Source: Apteryx mantelli (Eukaryota; Chordata; Aves; Apterygiformes; Apterygidae). From it: a stretch of DNA of 64,000 bases. The DNA lies in assembly GCF_036417845.1 (NCBI RefSeq), contig NC_089979.1, forward strand, positions 26,291,958-26,355,957, read 5' to 3'. Within the stretch, counting starts at the first letter, position 1. Every line of letters begins with the position of its first letter. The notes below the pieces were generated by a model that ran no database searches, was not told where the DNA came from, and worked only from the letters and a program-made list of their open reading frames with translations. Both the position numbers and the translations under genes were made by a program. Of the stretch, positions 39,859-52,455 are shown piece by piece.

Positions 39859-39986
39859 CTTGTACAAAGCTGCACATCCCACAGATACAAAAAATGCCCC
39901 AAAGAGATGAAACTTCATCCGTCTGGCCAGAAGGCGCCTCATTTGTGGCTTAGGCAATAGTGCAGATGACATGGTGATTCTATTTC
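39859..39986 (-). CDS. COX6C: COX6C coding exon with start codon
   Basis: The minus-strand exon follows GTTTTCTAG; the start ATG is at 39972, after 14 nt of 5' UTR. The 38 codons read MSSALLPKPQMRRLLARRMK and FHLFGAFFVSVGCAALYK, ending in phase 0 at the donor GTAAGAG. Human has [20 protein letters not shown]. The basic N-terminus lies on the matrix side and the single transmembrane helix starts at about residue 21. An in-frame upstream ATG at 40027 lies in the intron and is not used. Confidence 0.96.
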
Positions 39987-40521
39987 CTAGAAAACAAAAG
40001 AAAAAAAAGGGAAGATAACTTGGAAACAAGGGAACAACAAGCTCTACTTAACCAGTTTTCCGTAACTCTACTCTAGAAAGACTGAGCCCTTGAGAAATGT
40101 GTAATCGGCACCTTCACAAAGTAAGCAACAGAACTTCCCTCTATTTGACTTTTCAATGAGAATATTTAATGTACAACATTCAAGAACAATCTGTTCATGA
40201 CAGAAATCTAAGTAAGGCTTTATATCCTTTACATCCAATAGTTACAGTAGCCAGAGTGGCCTTCCCTGTTCATACTAAATCCATCCTTCCCTGCAGGGTT
40301 TACCATGTCAGGCCCAGGGCAGTGGTCCCCTGCCGCAGGGTGCGGCCTCCTGCACTCACAGGGTCACCGAGCAGGGGCAAAGCCGGGATGCGGCCCCGCT
40401 GGGCCCAAGGAACTCGGTGCTGCCCCCAGCCGCGCACGCCACTCTCCTCTTGTATTTAAGAAGAGTAACTGCAAACGAGCCGCTCTCCGTCCCCGCCAGG
40501 CGCGGGGCCCGCCGCCATTAC
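39987..40521 (-). other. COX6C first intron
   Basis: About 0.5 kb between a CAG|GTAATG donor (minus strand, 40521) and the acceptor GTTTTCTAG. Composition rises to GC-rich towards the promoter from about 40290. Confidence 0.6.
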
Positions 40522-41330
40522 CTGAGGGAAGGAACCGCAGCGCCTGGACCAAGCTGAGACAAGCCCCACAGTGGTCGCCCCCCGCCCCTCTCACAGAAAG
40601 CGCCGCAGCCCCTGGCTGCCCTCCACGAGAGGAGCAGCCGTCGCAGGGCCCGTCCCCGCCATCCTCAGGGACGCGCAGAGGTCACGGCCTGCCGCGCCGG
40701 CGGCGGCAGCGCGGCTGAGGGCGGCGCGGCGGTTGGCGGCAGTTGGGGGGGGGGGGGCGCGCGGAGGGGGCGCGGGCGCGAGCTCACCTCCGCGCGAACC
40801 GACCACCGTCCTTCCGACCCGCGAGCCGGGCACCCACTGCGGCCCAGCTACCGCGCATGCGCGGGACACGACCTCCTCGCTACGGCGAGCGGCTCGGCTC
40901 AAACGCCGCTGTTGCGCGCACTGCGGGCGGCGGGCCCGGCCCTGCGCAGCATCCATGTTGGGGGGATGGAGGGGAGAGGGGGATCCGTTGTCCCGCACCG
41001 CTTCTGCCCGGCCCCATCGCTGCTGGGCGATGGTCAGGAGCAGAGGGCACGCCGCCCTTCTGAAGGACACCGTGCTGTGACACGCTGTCCCTGCCCTGGG
41101 GCAAAGGCCATGTCTGCCCTTCCCTCACGGCCTCTCTGGGGTCATCGAGCCCCTTGGCGGGGCACCGGCACACTGCGTGTCTTCCCACTGCGAGCTCGGG
41201 CCGCGGTTGACTCCAGGCCGGGGCTGAGGCCAGCGCAGGGGCCGGCGGGCGCCCCTCGCAGCGAAGCTGGCTGAGCTGCCCCGAGCCACAGCCCGGGCGG
41301 GAGCAGAGAGCCCCTGTGATGGCATGGCCT
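40290..41330 (-). promoter_or_regulatory. CpG island promoter of COX6C
   Basis: About 1 kb of very GC-rich sequence dense in CpG, including GGCGGCGG, GCGCGCGG and a run of G residues at 40744-40755. It contrasts sharply with the AT-rich flanks. It covers the proposed exon 1 and the upstream region of COX6C, as expected for a housekeeping mitochondrial gene. CCATGTTG/CCAT-type words around 40950 could be YY1 or NRF-like sites but I do not assign them. Many overlapping open frames here on both strands are due to base composition. Confidence 0.8.
40522..40622 (-). other. COX6C: COX6C non-coding exon 1 (approximate)
   Basis: The minus strand has GGTTCCTTCCCTCAG|GTAATG, a strong donor at 40522/40521 inside the CpG island, 535 nt upstream of the coding exon. 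It contains no in-frame ATG that would lengthen the protein. The 5' limit is a guess from the usual short COX6C leader. Confidence 0.5.
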
Positions 41331-41505
41331 CGCTTCCCCACTGCTTAACCAGCACGTGGCCACCCTCCAGGCTTCCCACACACGTTAGTGCTACTTCTGC
41401 ATCTTCAGAGTGCCAGGCAAACCAGAACGGCCAGAAAACCAGAATACATCAAATTGTATTACTTACATGGTTTGCTAAGAATGATTGGTCAAGCCTAGAA
41501 ACAAA

Positions 41506-41960
41506 CCACAGAACTGCAGAACAGTTGGGGTTGAAACGGATCTCTCTGGAGATCATCTGGTCCAAGCCCCCTGCTCAAGCAGGGTCAACTAGGGCAGGTT
41601 GCTCTCAGCCATGTGCAGCTGGGTTTTGAATATCTCCAAGGATGGAGACTCCGCAACCTCTCTGGACAACCTGTGCCAGTGGCTCAACCACCCTCACAGT
41701 AAAGAAGTGTTTTCCTATGTTCAGATGGAATTTCCTGTGTTTCAGTTTGTGCCCATTGCCTCTTGTCCTGTCACTGGGCACCACTGAGAAGAGTCTGGTG
41801 CCATCCTTTGACAGTCTCCCATCAGGTATCTGTATACATGGAGCAGATCCCCCCCAAGCCTTCTCCAGGTTGAGCAGTCCCAGCTCTTGCAGCCTACTTC
41901 ATATGAGAGTTACTCCAGTCCCCTAATCATCTTTGTGGTCCTTGCAGCAATTTCTAATCC
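41506..41960 (-). mobile_element. CR1 LINE fragment (5'-truncated)
   Basis: The plus strand carries the reverse complement of a CR1 3' region: GGGGTTGAAACGG, then GGAGATCATCTGGTCCAAGC, CCCCTGCTCAAGCAGGGTCA, CTCTGGACAACCTGTGCCAG, CACAGTAAAGAAGTGTTTTC, CAGTTTGTGCCCATTGCCTC, TTGTCCTGTCACTGGGCACC and GAGCAGTCCCAGCTCTTGCA. This is the classic avian chicken-repeat-1 tail with a decayed terminal octamer repeat at 41506-41525. The element runs on the minus strand with its 3' end at low coordinates and lacks nearly all of its coding part. It shows about 15-20 percent changes by eye from the consensus I remember, so it is old and inactive. Confidence 0.93.
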
Positions 41961-42874
41961 TTTCTAGGCATACGTTAGCCACTGATCTGTAATCAATTTT
42001 TGTACCTTTCTTGGAAATAAGGTACCTATGTGCTTTGGCCATGGTTTCCACATAATCACCACCTAAATACAGCATTGTCACTGTTTTTATTCCTAGACAG
42101 TCTCTGTGGGACTTACACTAATTGCTGAAAATTCCTGCCTGGAAAAATTAAAGCCTATCCTGTGCAGCGAGGCATTTATTCAAGCCTAGTATTGCCTTGA
42201 CAAAGCCAGGGGATCTTGACATCAAAAGACAGGGGAGATAGGCCATTCAAACTGAAGAAAAGTAGCTTTTTGTTTGATAAGATCAAAAAAGAGGAGGATA
42301 TCAGTAGAAAATTGCAGAGGAATCATACAGTTAAGGCAACAAACTGGGAGAATGGTTTTTGTAACAGCATTTTGAAGAGATATAATTTGGAAAACATTTT
42401 TCAAACTGGAGAAAAGTTTGTTACAATAATTGAGACCAAAACAAAGAATGTCTGGCCAACAGGTTTTTCAGTGTGGATGAATACCAAAAGCCAAATGTTA
42501 GTGATGTCATACAGAAAGAATGACAAGATTTAAATAAAACCTGAATGAGAGGGCCTAAGGAAGGGCCTGGGCCCAGTATGGTACTGCTGTTACTGAGGGA
42601 GGCTGGTGGGGCCTGGGGAGTGGAAAACAGAGAAGAAATAGCAGGGAGAGTTGTCTAGGGGATCTGAAAAGCTCCACTGAATTAATCCTCATGTTACAGT
42701 GTCAGAAAAAGAGAGTAAGTTTAATTAGAATAAAATCATAGCAGTTTTCATGGCTACTATCGTTATAAATTGTGTCTGAGCAATTTATCTGTAAACATCA
42801 GTCCGCATAAGAAAGAATACTTTGGTGAATGGACCTGGGTCTGCATATACAAAAATCTGATTTCTGTTTTTCAC

Positions 42875-43012
42875 TAACTTGCTTCATGGCTGGCCAAGTC
42901 ATTAAATATTGTCTGTGCTACCAGTTTCCCCATGTGCCTAGGATACTGTGGGCTCGGCATCTTTATGTTATAGTTGAGATGTTAAATGAAGTGCTAATTG
43001 TTATTATTCTTT
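42875..43012 (-). repeat. MIR-like ancient SINE remnant
   Basis: The plus strand reads TGGCCAAGTCATTAAATATT, GTGCTACCAGTTTCCCCATG and, further on, GAGATGTTAAATGAAGTGCT and TTATTATT. This is the order of the inverted MIR core and 3' half (GGCAAGTCACTTAA, CCTCAGTTTCCCCAT, TGTTAAATGAAGTGC, TATTATTATT). It is degraded but collinear over about 130 nt. Confidence 0.6.
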
Positions 43013-46000
43013 GACGTCATTCTGTGGAACATACAGCCAACTGCTTATTGTTCTGCATAAAGGGTAGTTTGGGACTGTGCAAATAAGGGATTAGAAAGGA
43101 TACAGGATACATAGGCGGAAGGAGGAGCAGTGAAAGGAGGGCAGAGATTACCAGCGCCATTAAGTCAGTGCACAGGGTTGCTTCCTTCCAGTCTTGTTTC
43201 TGAGCGGGTTTATGAGGCTGACTGCCATTCTGCACCTGAGATGGCCCAGTGCATCCAAATGCATCTGAGCAGAAAAACCTTCTGTGAACACCGGGGCATA
43301 CAGCACATGGACAGCAGCATTCATTTCCTTCCATGGCCACCCAGTCCCTGAGGTTTCTGGCACCTGTTCCAGCTGTCTTTTGAACATTAATGTTAGGCCT
43401 ATTTGCTTGAAAGGTGCCACAGTTACTAAACTAGAGTCTACAGTCCTCTTTTTCTCTCCAAAATGTGGTAGCACCAGCAGCAGTTGAAGCTTCTTCATGA
43501 TGTCCTAGAAATGGATCATCTTTTGAGGAAGAAAGGAAGGCATTAAAGCTAAAACATTTTTTGCTTATGCTCCCATTAAATTTAAAACAAAATTTACCAC
43601 TGACTTGAGTTAGAGAAAGATAGGGTGCTGAATCCTTGCCTTTTCCACAAAGACTGCCAGCTGCGATACTTAGGATAGTACTTTCTGCGGTGTGGACTGG
43701 AGCCCACTGGGAACAGGACTGTGACAATCAAGTGATTTTGCATAGGCCACAAACTCTTTAGATGGGAATGGCTGTCAGATAATCATAATCTGGATCAAAT
43801 TAGAACCAAAAATCTACTGTAAAAAAAGGTCACATGGGACATCAGCAATCTCCAGAGCCAGCTGCTTTTCTAAACAGTTTAATCTAAAATCTACCTCTCT
43901 ATCACAAAAAGAAAAAAAAGTAAACAATGCTAGCTGCTAGCTATGTGCCCCATATGAAAACGCATACATTTGTGCTCCTCCTCCCATTTCTGTGCCAAAA
44001 ATTAACTAATTAAATCCTCTTTTCCCACAGCTGTGTTGACATCAATCAATAGTGCTGTGGAACAAACAAAGATATTATGGCACGAGAAGTTGTTTTACAA
44101 AATTGGAATGCCAGCTGTACAAAAAATAAGGGTGAATCAATGATTCCTAAATGGAAAAATACAAAATTAATAGGGAGAAGAAAAATATTTTCAGACTTCC
44201 AAAAGGGCATTATAAACCAAGGAGAAAAAAAGCAAAAGTTCAAATCAGAATAAATGGAGTGGACAGGGATTTCACAAGCCTTTGTTGATTTTATGAATGC
44301 TTCTGAAGTAAAAAAAAAAAAAAAAAAAATCAGAAAAAACAATTTCTTAAGCTTTGTTCAATTTGTAAAGAGATTCTGATATTTTTATACACGTCAAATA
44401 GTAATATAATTACATGAGTGGTCCCTTGTTTGGTACCGTCATATTATTGAAAAAAGAGACTCAGCTATTTCCTAAGTTGGCAAATGTCTTGCTGTTCCTG
44501 TGTCCTCTTTCTGGTCCCTGTGGCAGAGCCTAACCTGCACGGCGGGTGCTGTCTGCAGTGTCCCCACCGTTTGGGTCCTCCACTCTTCCGTCGTGCAGAA
44601 CTGGTGAAGCTCACCATGACTCCCTCCTTGCCCACATACCCTAGTCTCCCTCCAGGGCCACCCAGAGGATTTAGGAATTGTGCTTCTCACTCCTTTCTCT
44701 CATCCCACCCTGCAGTCAAGACATGGCTAAGGTGTGAACCCAGGCCCAAGAGCTAGAAAATACACCAGGTCCCACAGCTTAGACCTGAGCCTGCATTCAT
44801 GTGCTACATTTCTTTTCTTCTTTTTTTCTTATTTTTTCTGAACTGAAGATGGTTCTGTGTTAGTTGTTCTCACTCTGAAATTCTCCAAGTTCACAGGGCC
44901 TGTCTGAAGCAAATACATTGCTTATTTTAACAATAGGAAAAAATGGCTTAGATAAACTGGATTTTAAAACAAGTAACACCCTGTCTATGTGTCATTCTTG
45001 CCTAAAAGCTTAGCTTAGACAAGTCTAACTTTATCATGTATTGCCAGAAAGGTTCCGCATTATAATCTGATTTCTTAGAAAAACACAAAAACACACACAG
45101 CAAGACACCTTCTTCCAATCCCTGTTCCTTGCTCAAATCCCTTTTACTGATGTCAGAATTCTTTTGTCTTTTAAATTTTTAAACATTATGTAGCTTGGCT
45201 GCAGTGGGAACAAAGTCATCAAAGTTAATGTTTTTATACTGTACCTTCACTCTGTATTTGCTGAGAGATGCCTTCTTCTGGGTAATTCTTTTCATTCCTC
45301 ATCCCTGTTTTTCCAGACACCAACCTTCAGAGTTAAACCACCCTCACAAATACTCCAATCTGCAGTTTAACTTGTCAACATATGAAATTGTTACATATAA
45401 TTCACTACACCCACCACAGCAAATAACAGCCCATCATATGTAGGCCACAAGTATCATTAGCCTGGATTCAGCTCCAGAAAGTAATAGCAACACAATGGCA
45501 AAATTCCTCCTTTTGAAAATGAAAGCAAGGATCATCGTAATGCAAGGACAAAAGGCCAAACCTTTCGGGCTCCTGCCACAATTTGGTTCAGGTGCTGTAA
45601 GGTGGTCAAGTCTCACACACCGCAAAATTCTCTTGTTCCAAACCTCATCCATCGTACAAAAACTTTAATATGCGGAAGACGATGTCTGTACGGGCTGCCC
45701 AGCAATCCGTGTGTGGTAAAACGCACTTGGTGTTTTACCAGTTCCCTCCTGCTTCTTCATGGATGTTTTACGGTAAGTCTAACAGAAGATTCACAGGTAA
45801 ATTTCAGTGGTCCAAAGCCATCAAACAATGTGTTCTTAATGCCTTAACAGGCTTTAGACCAGACCCTTTGTTAGCTTTTCCTTTTACTAGATCTGACAAG
45901 TGATCATCTGACATCCAGGAAAGCAGAAAGTGGCCAGCTGCCGCTGCTCATCGAGCTATCATTTTGTTCAAGGAATTAATTCTGACAAAAAGACTGCAGC

Positions 46001-49000
46001 CAGAATTATCTGTGGGCATAAAACAGTGGCTGTGAAGTGGGAAAGCCTCCCTCAGATAGCAGCTCGTGCCTACTCTCCACAAGACATAAAATTTGCCCTC
46101 CTTTGGGTTAGTTTCAAGGCTGCTCCTTTTAGGCAGCTCTCGGCACAGCGTGCCGGCTGAGTCCTGCGCTCGCGCAGGGCGCTGCACCCCAAGGGGAAGG
46201 GGCTTGCTGGGAGCTGCACTGCATTCTGAAAGGGTGACACCCAAAAAACTTGCCGTTGTAGGATTTAAGCTAGAGGCATCTATGTCCTTTATTAGATTTA
46301 GCCCTTCAAAGCCCTTCAAAGCCAGAGCTCATTCTGTCCAAAAAGACTGGCCTAGGTCCAGGTTTACATGCCACAGAATTGTTTTGCAGTTGTTTCCAAT
46401 AGCAAGTTTTTAAACCTTTTTCTCATAGGTTTATAAACCTCTTGTTTTAGTCTGTTTTAATTCATGTTGAGGTGATGACATGACAAGTGTTACAAGATGT
46501 TGGCAAATTTTCCTTTCTGGTTCTGAAATGACAGTCTAGGAGGAGGAAGGGGGGGTCTCTTGAGGATTTGTTTTGTGCCTTGTATCATCTTATCGCAGTC
46601 ATGTCAACTGAATTCTGTCCATTTATGAAAGGCAAGTTCATGAACACAATTAATAACAGAAACAAAATAACAAGTACCCCAAACATGATGTATTTGTTGA
46701 CCTGTTTATGACCTGATGAACGAATTGTGAGCCTGAAAGCATGTCCGTTGTTTCCAGTTACATCACCTGGTCTAATAAAAGAGATTACCTCTTCTTAAAA
46801 AATAGCATTGTTTTTGTTTATTCTCATGTAGGAAGAATCCATCAACTTAAGATTGCTATGTTCTTTAAAGACTCCATAGCTTTTATTTGATATCAGAAGG
46901 TATCCTTTATAAAATAGATTTTCTTTATAATCATGACTTCAGCAACATTTGAAATCCCAGCAGTCAGTGTGTTGCTGACTACAAAATCCCCACTGTAGCT
47001 AAAATCCATGTCAGGTTGTGGTCCCAGGTTTGAAAGGCTAGGCACAATCAGAAGTGTAAGACTTTCAGAGAACAGTAAAATCTTCTATTAGTGGTTTTTT
47101 AACAAACTTCTCATTGGCATAAACTTTAAAAAAATTCTAAAAATGGCCTGTTTTAACTTTACTGTTTTGTTTGATATAATCTAATTAGGAAATAGTAAAT
47201 CTCAAGTTTCTACTGTATTGAAATATTTGAGCTTCACTACTAACAAAATTGGCAATAGATAATAGCATAAACAACCTTGGTTCAATACATTTTGATTAAA
47301 TGAGGGTACATTTTCTTAAGACGGATTTGGCCATGTTCAATACGGTGTTACATGTAAATGGGTGGAAAAATTGCAGCGTTTTTCCAAGCAGGAGACACAA
47401 GGTTGCTATAATCCATAGCCTCCACCACAGTATTAATTAGCATGGCTCACCAACCAGGGACATAATATTTGTAAATGAAACTCCAGAAGGGCATCAGTAG
47501 AGAACAGGATGTCGAAGCCAAATGGAAAACATGAACCAATAAAAAGGCTGAACTAGCTAGAAGTGCAAGCTCAGCCTTTGAAGTTAGTTCAAGTACTGCA
47601 TGCTTTAATTTTGGTGTAATCTTATGATGGGGGTACAAACAAGAACTCAGAAACAGATTTTGTAACATTTGGCCCAATTGTAGATGAATCAGTTTGTTGA
47701 TGGTTACCAACAATTGCACAGCCAGAGAAGCTGTGGTCTTTGCTAAATTAGATTGAATAATTGGCTTCAGTGGGAGTTTCGGGTGCAGAACAAATGAAGT
47801 GTTACAGCCCTTGACTGTAGTAAGCTTTTCGAGCAGAGGCTAAGCTTTAACATTCAGAACAACCTGAATATGGATTCAAAGAAAATAAGTCCCTCAAGAG
47901 TTTATCTACTCACTCCCCTTCCCCAATGTGGGTTTGAAAATATTTAGTCGTTAAATGTGCATATGTTATCTGTTTTTAAAACTGATGATGATAAGGATTT
48001 CTAAAGCTCTCTGGGCAACTTATTCCAATGCTTAGCTATTACCTCAAAATACAATCTATGATTAATACTACTACATTATCTTGGCAAGCCCAATTAAGTC
48101 TATGTATGTCTGTGTTTTGATTTTCCTTGCTTTGTTTTTAATTTAGTCTCATGTAGAGCTGCAGTGACACAGCAGTGTTGCTTTCCTGGTTTCAGGAAAG
48201 AAAAGATCACTGTTTTAGTCCGTTGGATAGTTTTCTCAAGGCTTACTACTGCTGAGCACCTCTGGAGATGTGAATTAAGACAATGAGTTCAATATATTAA
48301 GCAAATTTCAGGATAGAGCAGCCAGGAGTTAAGCTGATCTCTGAGTTGGAAGATCATAACCGGAGGATAAACAAATACAATGATATACACCCTCCATTTT
48401 CAGATCAAGCATTCAGTTCATTAGCTTGAAAATATTAACTCACGTATCATAGTCCATGGTGAATGGCCCAACACCTGCCATTAATTGAAAAACAGGGAAA
48501 GTTAATTTTTTCTTGCATATCCTTTCTAGGTCAAAGAAACCCTCCCTACAAGGGCATTTATTTTCTCTTCCCAGCAGCCTTGAGAGCTCTAGAAAGAGCA
48601 ATATTCCTCAGCCAAGCAAACATAATGGTTCTATCCTCTGAAATGCAAATGAGTACAAAACCAAACACTTTAATAAAACATGAAGATCTTCATTTTCAAA
48701 CAGTTATACAGAAAAAAATGTTCGGAAAGTCATATTAGGAAAAGATGACATACATCAAGCTTAAGCCCTATGTCATCATTGACCCTAAAACAGATTACTG
48801 AGTAAAGTAATTTTATGCATATATGCACACACATGCAAATCTATGAAGTATAGATTCTATATACAGATCTATATACATACATACACACACAACTGTAAAG
48901 GTGTGAATTACTCTAGAGGTGTGACCAGTTTAATGTCCAGTATACCTTTTTGAGGAATGAGTGGTGTTCAAACCCGTTGAGGGTCTGGCTTTACAAAACC

Positions 49001-52000
49001 AATACTGCTCAGCTAGCTCTCATAGCTGGGATGAAATTCATCTGCTTGCCTATAGGTGAAAAGTACTAAAAAAACGCTAAAAGCTAGTTGATTGCATTTC
49101 CTGAGTCACAGGCATCACAGACTATTATAATAAATATTTCCAATGAAATCTCTTTATTGGCTTTGACAGATGGGGAATATTGCATAAGCTATTGTGTGCT
49201 TGTGCATTCCTTGAGTGTGATGTTGTGTTTTTTTTCTTGTTTGTCTTGTCATTTGTTTCATTTAACTTTCTCATTAATGGCACAATTGCTTTTCTTTGTT
49301 CAAGAGTCCTTTTCTGAGAAGAGAGAATTACTTTCTTTTTAAACTTCTTGCCAGCAAAAGAATTTCAAACGCATATGGTACAGAGGGATTATGTACAAGA
49401 TTTAGAGGAAGAAGAAATATCTCAAATTAAAAGCACAAATCCACTTACTACGTTTCCACTTTTCCTTTGACATGAAATGAAAAGTTAACATGAAAAGTGA
49501 ACATAGTTCATCAGCAGTCTGAACAAATACATAATTAACATGTGGAATAAGCAATGCTGTTGTCAACGCTTTCAAATCTGTTACCATGAAAATAAAATAT
49601 TTTCTTTCAGTAGTAGAGAAATAGAGGAAAATCCAACTAAATGCAGTGTGCACTTGAGATATAAATTTGTTTGACACAGTGATTATTAAAAAATAGATGG
49701 AGGATCTCATTTATGCCGAGAATACTCTTAAAGTATTGTGGCAGCTCAGTGGCTCCTGCATATTCCAGTCTGCTCTAGCACTTTGAGAAATTATTACTCA
49801 GCAGTGAAGTATCCATTGTGGCCATCGTGTAAATGCTTTATTAAATCAGAAATGATTTATTAAATCACGTATGTCAAATTTGTGAGTTCATTAGCAGGTA
49901 GCTGGAAAGTGTTGATTTGGGTGTTTTGTATTAATCCAGTGTGCTGGACTGACAGAACATTGTTTGAAGGCTACATAATAAAGGAAAAATAAAAAAATGT
50001 ATAGTAATGCCATGTGGCTTTTGATTTGGGGACTACAATTCAGCCTATTAGACGTGGACCTGTTCCAAAAGTGCACATTTGAACAATCTTGCATGAAGGA
50101 ATTTGAAACTTAGATATGAATTATAACTCTCCCAAATCCTGGGAATGCTCAAATTCAGGCCATTAGGGATAGGTTTGAACTGTGAGTAGAGATCAGATCT
50201 AAAATACTGGTTCAAACCTAACTTTCCCTAACATTTTTACAGCAACTATTGAAAGTATTAAAACCAGCAATGCTCCATAAGCTTAAAAGCAAGAGACTGT
50301 AATTAACCCCATCTTAACTGTAGTCAGACATGACTCACAATGGCTGACTAAGAACATTTATATAAAAAGACAGAAACAAAAATCATCAGTTATATATTAT
50401 GGGACAATTTAAAAAGGTCAAATGCAAGCTGGATGACTGCAACTCCGTTGGCCATAAGAAGCTGCACAGTGATCAGTTTGGCCCGGTATTTAACATTAGA
50501 AACATAAATAATGTGAGGATTTTGGTTTTTTGCAGGGTGAGGCAGAACTTTGAAGCACTTAGTCTCTTTTCAGTCATTTTTACACACACACAAAGTCTTG
50601 CTGAAGTCTATAGTTTTGACTAGAGCAATAGTATTGGGCAGGATTGAAGCTAGCCATTTCACAGGTACACAAATGGTAGAGGATACAAAATGTTCTTGAT
50701 TTCAAGTCTGTAATACTGTACAAGGCTGAAGGCGCAGAAGCAGCAATGAAGGGACACCCGTCATTTCGTTAAACAGTGTTCTGAACAGCAGGAGACCAAG
50801 CAGGGTCCCATATTAATGACAATACCTAGTTCATAGATGCTTTTGTCTGTAGCCTTCATTAATTTGTAGTTCTTCCTTTCTTTGCATTCAAACTCATTTG
50901 AAAAGTAAGTCACAGTGATTCTTCTCATGTAGAAGATGCAGAAAGTGCAGCACAGCCCAGCCTGGCCTTGCCACCTAGTAATGCAATAAGAGAACCAATA
51001 GCAAAAGTAGGGTCTGCTGAACCTGGCTGCCTGCCGGGTCCACGAAGCACCTCTCTCAGCCACTGATCTCAATATCTGCTGATTAAGCATGAGATTTCCA
51101 CACCTTCAAAGGGACAAGCCAATCCACAGCTCAAGGACTAAGGCTACTCCCCATTAATAGTCTTCTAAGGAACAGCCACTGCAAAAAAGGTCATGAGGAG
51201 TGTGGAGGCAATGGCATGGCAGCTTTTCACGGATGCAAAAGAAAAAGCTTTTTGCTCCTTTTTAAATGGCGTGGTGATCACCACCAGAGAGCTATTGTGA
51301 GAATGCATGTTAATAACATAATCCAAGACTACATATTTCAGGAATTGATCTCATAGTCTGGTGTTTTGTGTCATGCAGTAGCAGGCCAGAAGTCAAAGCA
51401 AAATATATAAATCTCCTTCCTGAAATGCGTAGTCACATCTCATGTTGATATCACAAATTATTTGAATGAATAACTTCAGAACTGAACCCTTCAAGGTAAG
51501 CTGTGTGTGATAGGCAAAGATTACAAAGTGTTTTAATAAACATACCAGGTCTGGTGAGAGAAAAGTGAAATGCACAGTAATAGTATCTAAGTATAAATAT
51601 TTATGAATCCAAAAGATGGTTTAAAAAAATTCCAGAATAGTTTCAACATGTTGCATTACTTGGGAGTAAAGAGAAAAAGTGTAAGTCTGTATGAATATAT
51701 TTAGATTCTGTGTTTTGACCACCCGTAAAGCAGATGAATCATGAATCCAGCCAGAAGAGTTTCTAGATTTCTGTTTCTAAAAACAGAACTGTTTTTATTA
51801 TCTGTAGCAGCAAACTCCACACACAACTGTTGTTCTGCAATAATGCTGTAGTCTTCACAAACACCCAAAGTATACATAGTTAAATAAGGAATGAAGTTTT
51901 ATTTATCTAAAGGGAGAGGTGCTAGAGGTGCTGAGGGCAACTTTTCTAGTCCTTTAAAACTGCTGAACTCACACAGGTGGTGGAGCAGCAACCCAAGAGA

Positions 52001-52405
52001 GAATATGTCTGACGGACAAGATAAAAAGGCAATAGCAATGCAAGCTTTCTGAAGTGATATAGAACAATCAAATATATTCAGTCTCTATATCTGTTCAGTT
52101 CTCAGACTTTCTGCCGGAACTGGCAGTAGTCATTACTTGATCCCTGTGGACTGGACTAAAACCACTATTTCATTTCAGATGTATCACCAAACAGCAGTCG
52201 TGTGCTATCTGCCGCTGCATCAGGTTGAGTCCAGTAACCCAGATATGAAAGAGTCCATGTCTCTGTGCTATCCCTCTATTTTTCTTTAAAACTAACACAT
52301 AAAATAGGCATAACCATATGACACGTATTTTTCTAGCATTACTAATAGATATGATCCTTCTCAGTTGCATACTGAAGAAATGGCCTATAAATGATTGTAT
52401 ATGTG

Positions 52406-52408
<3 letters not shown>

Positions 52409-52450
<42 letters not shown>
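52409..52450. repeat. (AC)n microsatellite
   Basis: A perfect 21-unit AC dinucleotide run, the longest uninterrupted microsatellite in the window and likely polymorphic in length. Confidence 0.95.

Positions 52451-52455
<5 letters not shown>

Noticed and set aside
40305-41380. Many overlapping open frames of 80-169 codons on both strands
   Set aside because: They lie in the COX6C CpG island, where stop codons are rare by composition. The products are Arg/Ala/Gly/Pro-rich in all frames and none is domain-like.
42216-42533. A 105-codon plus-strand open frame (start ATGACATCAAAAGACAGG region)
   Set aside because: No recognised domain, AT-rich surroundings, and no promoter or splice context. 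Length is within chance expectation.
45562-45594. A 33-nt minus-strand segment with acceptor TTACAG and donor AAAG|GTTTGG in a phase compatible with RGS22
   Set aside because: Too short and about 9 kb from the nearest candidate exon. Such matches are expected by chance, and no following stop-containing exon is evident.
52157-52225. A plus-strand exon-like stretch between TTTCATTTCAG and GTTGAG
   Set aside because: It is on the strand opposite to RGS22 and COX6C, isolated, and has no partner exons.
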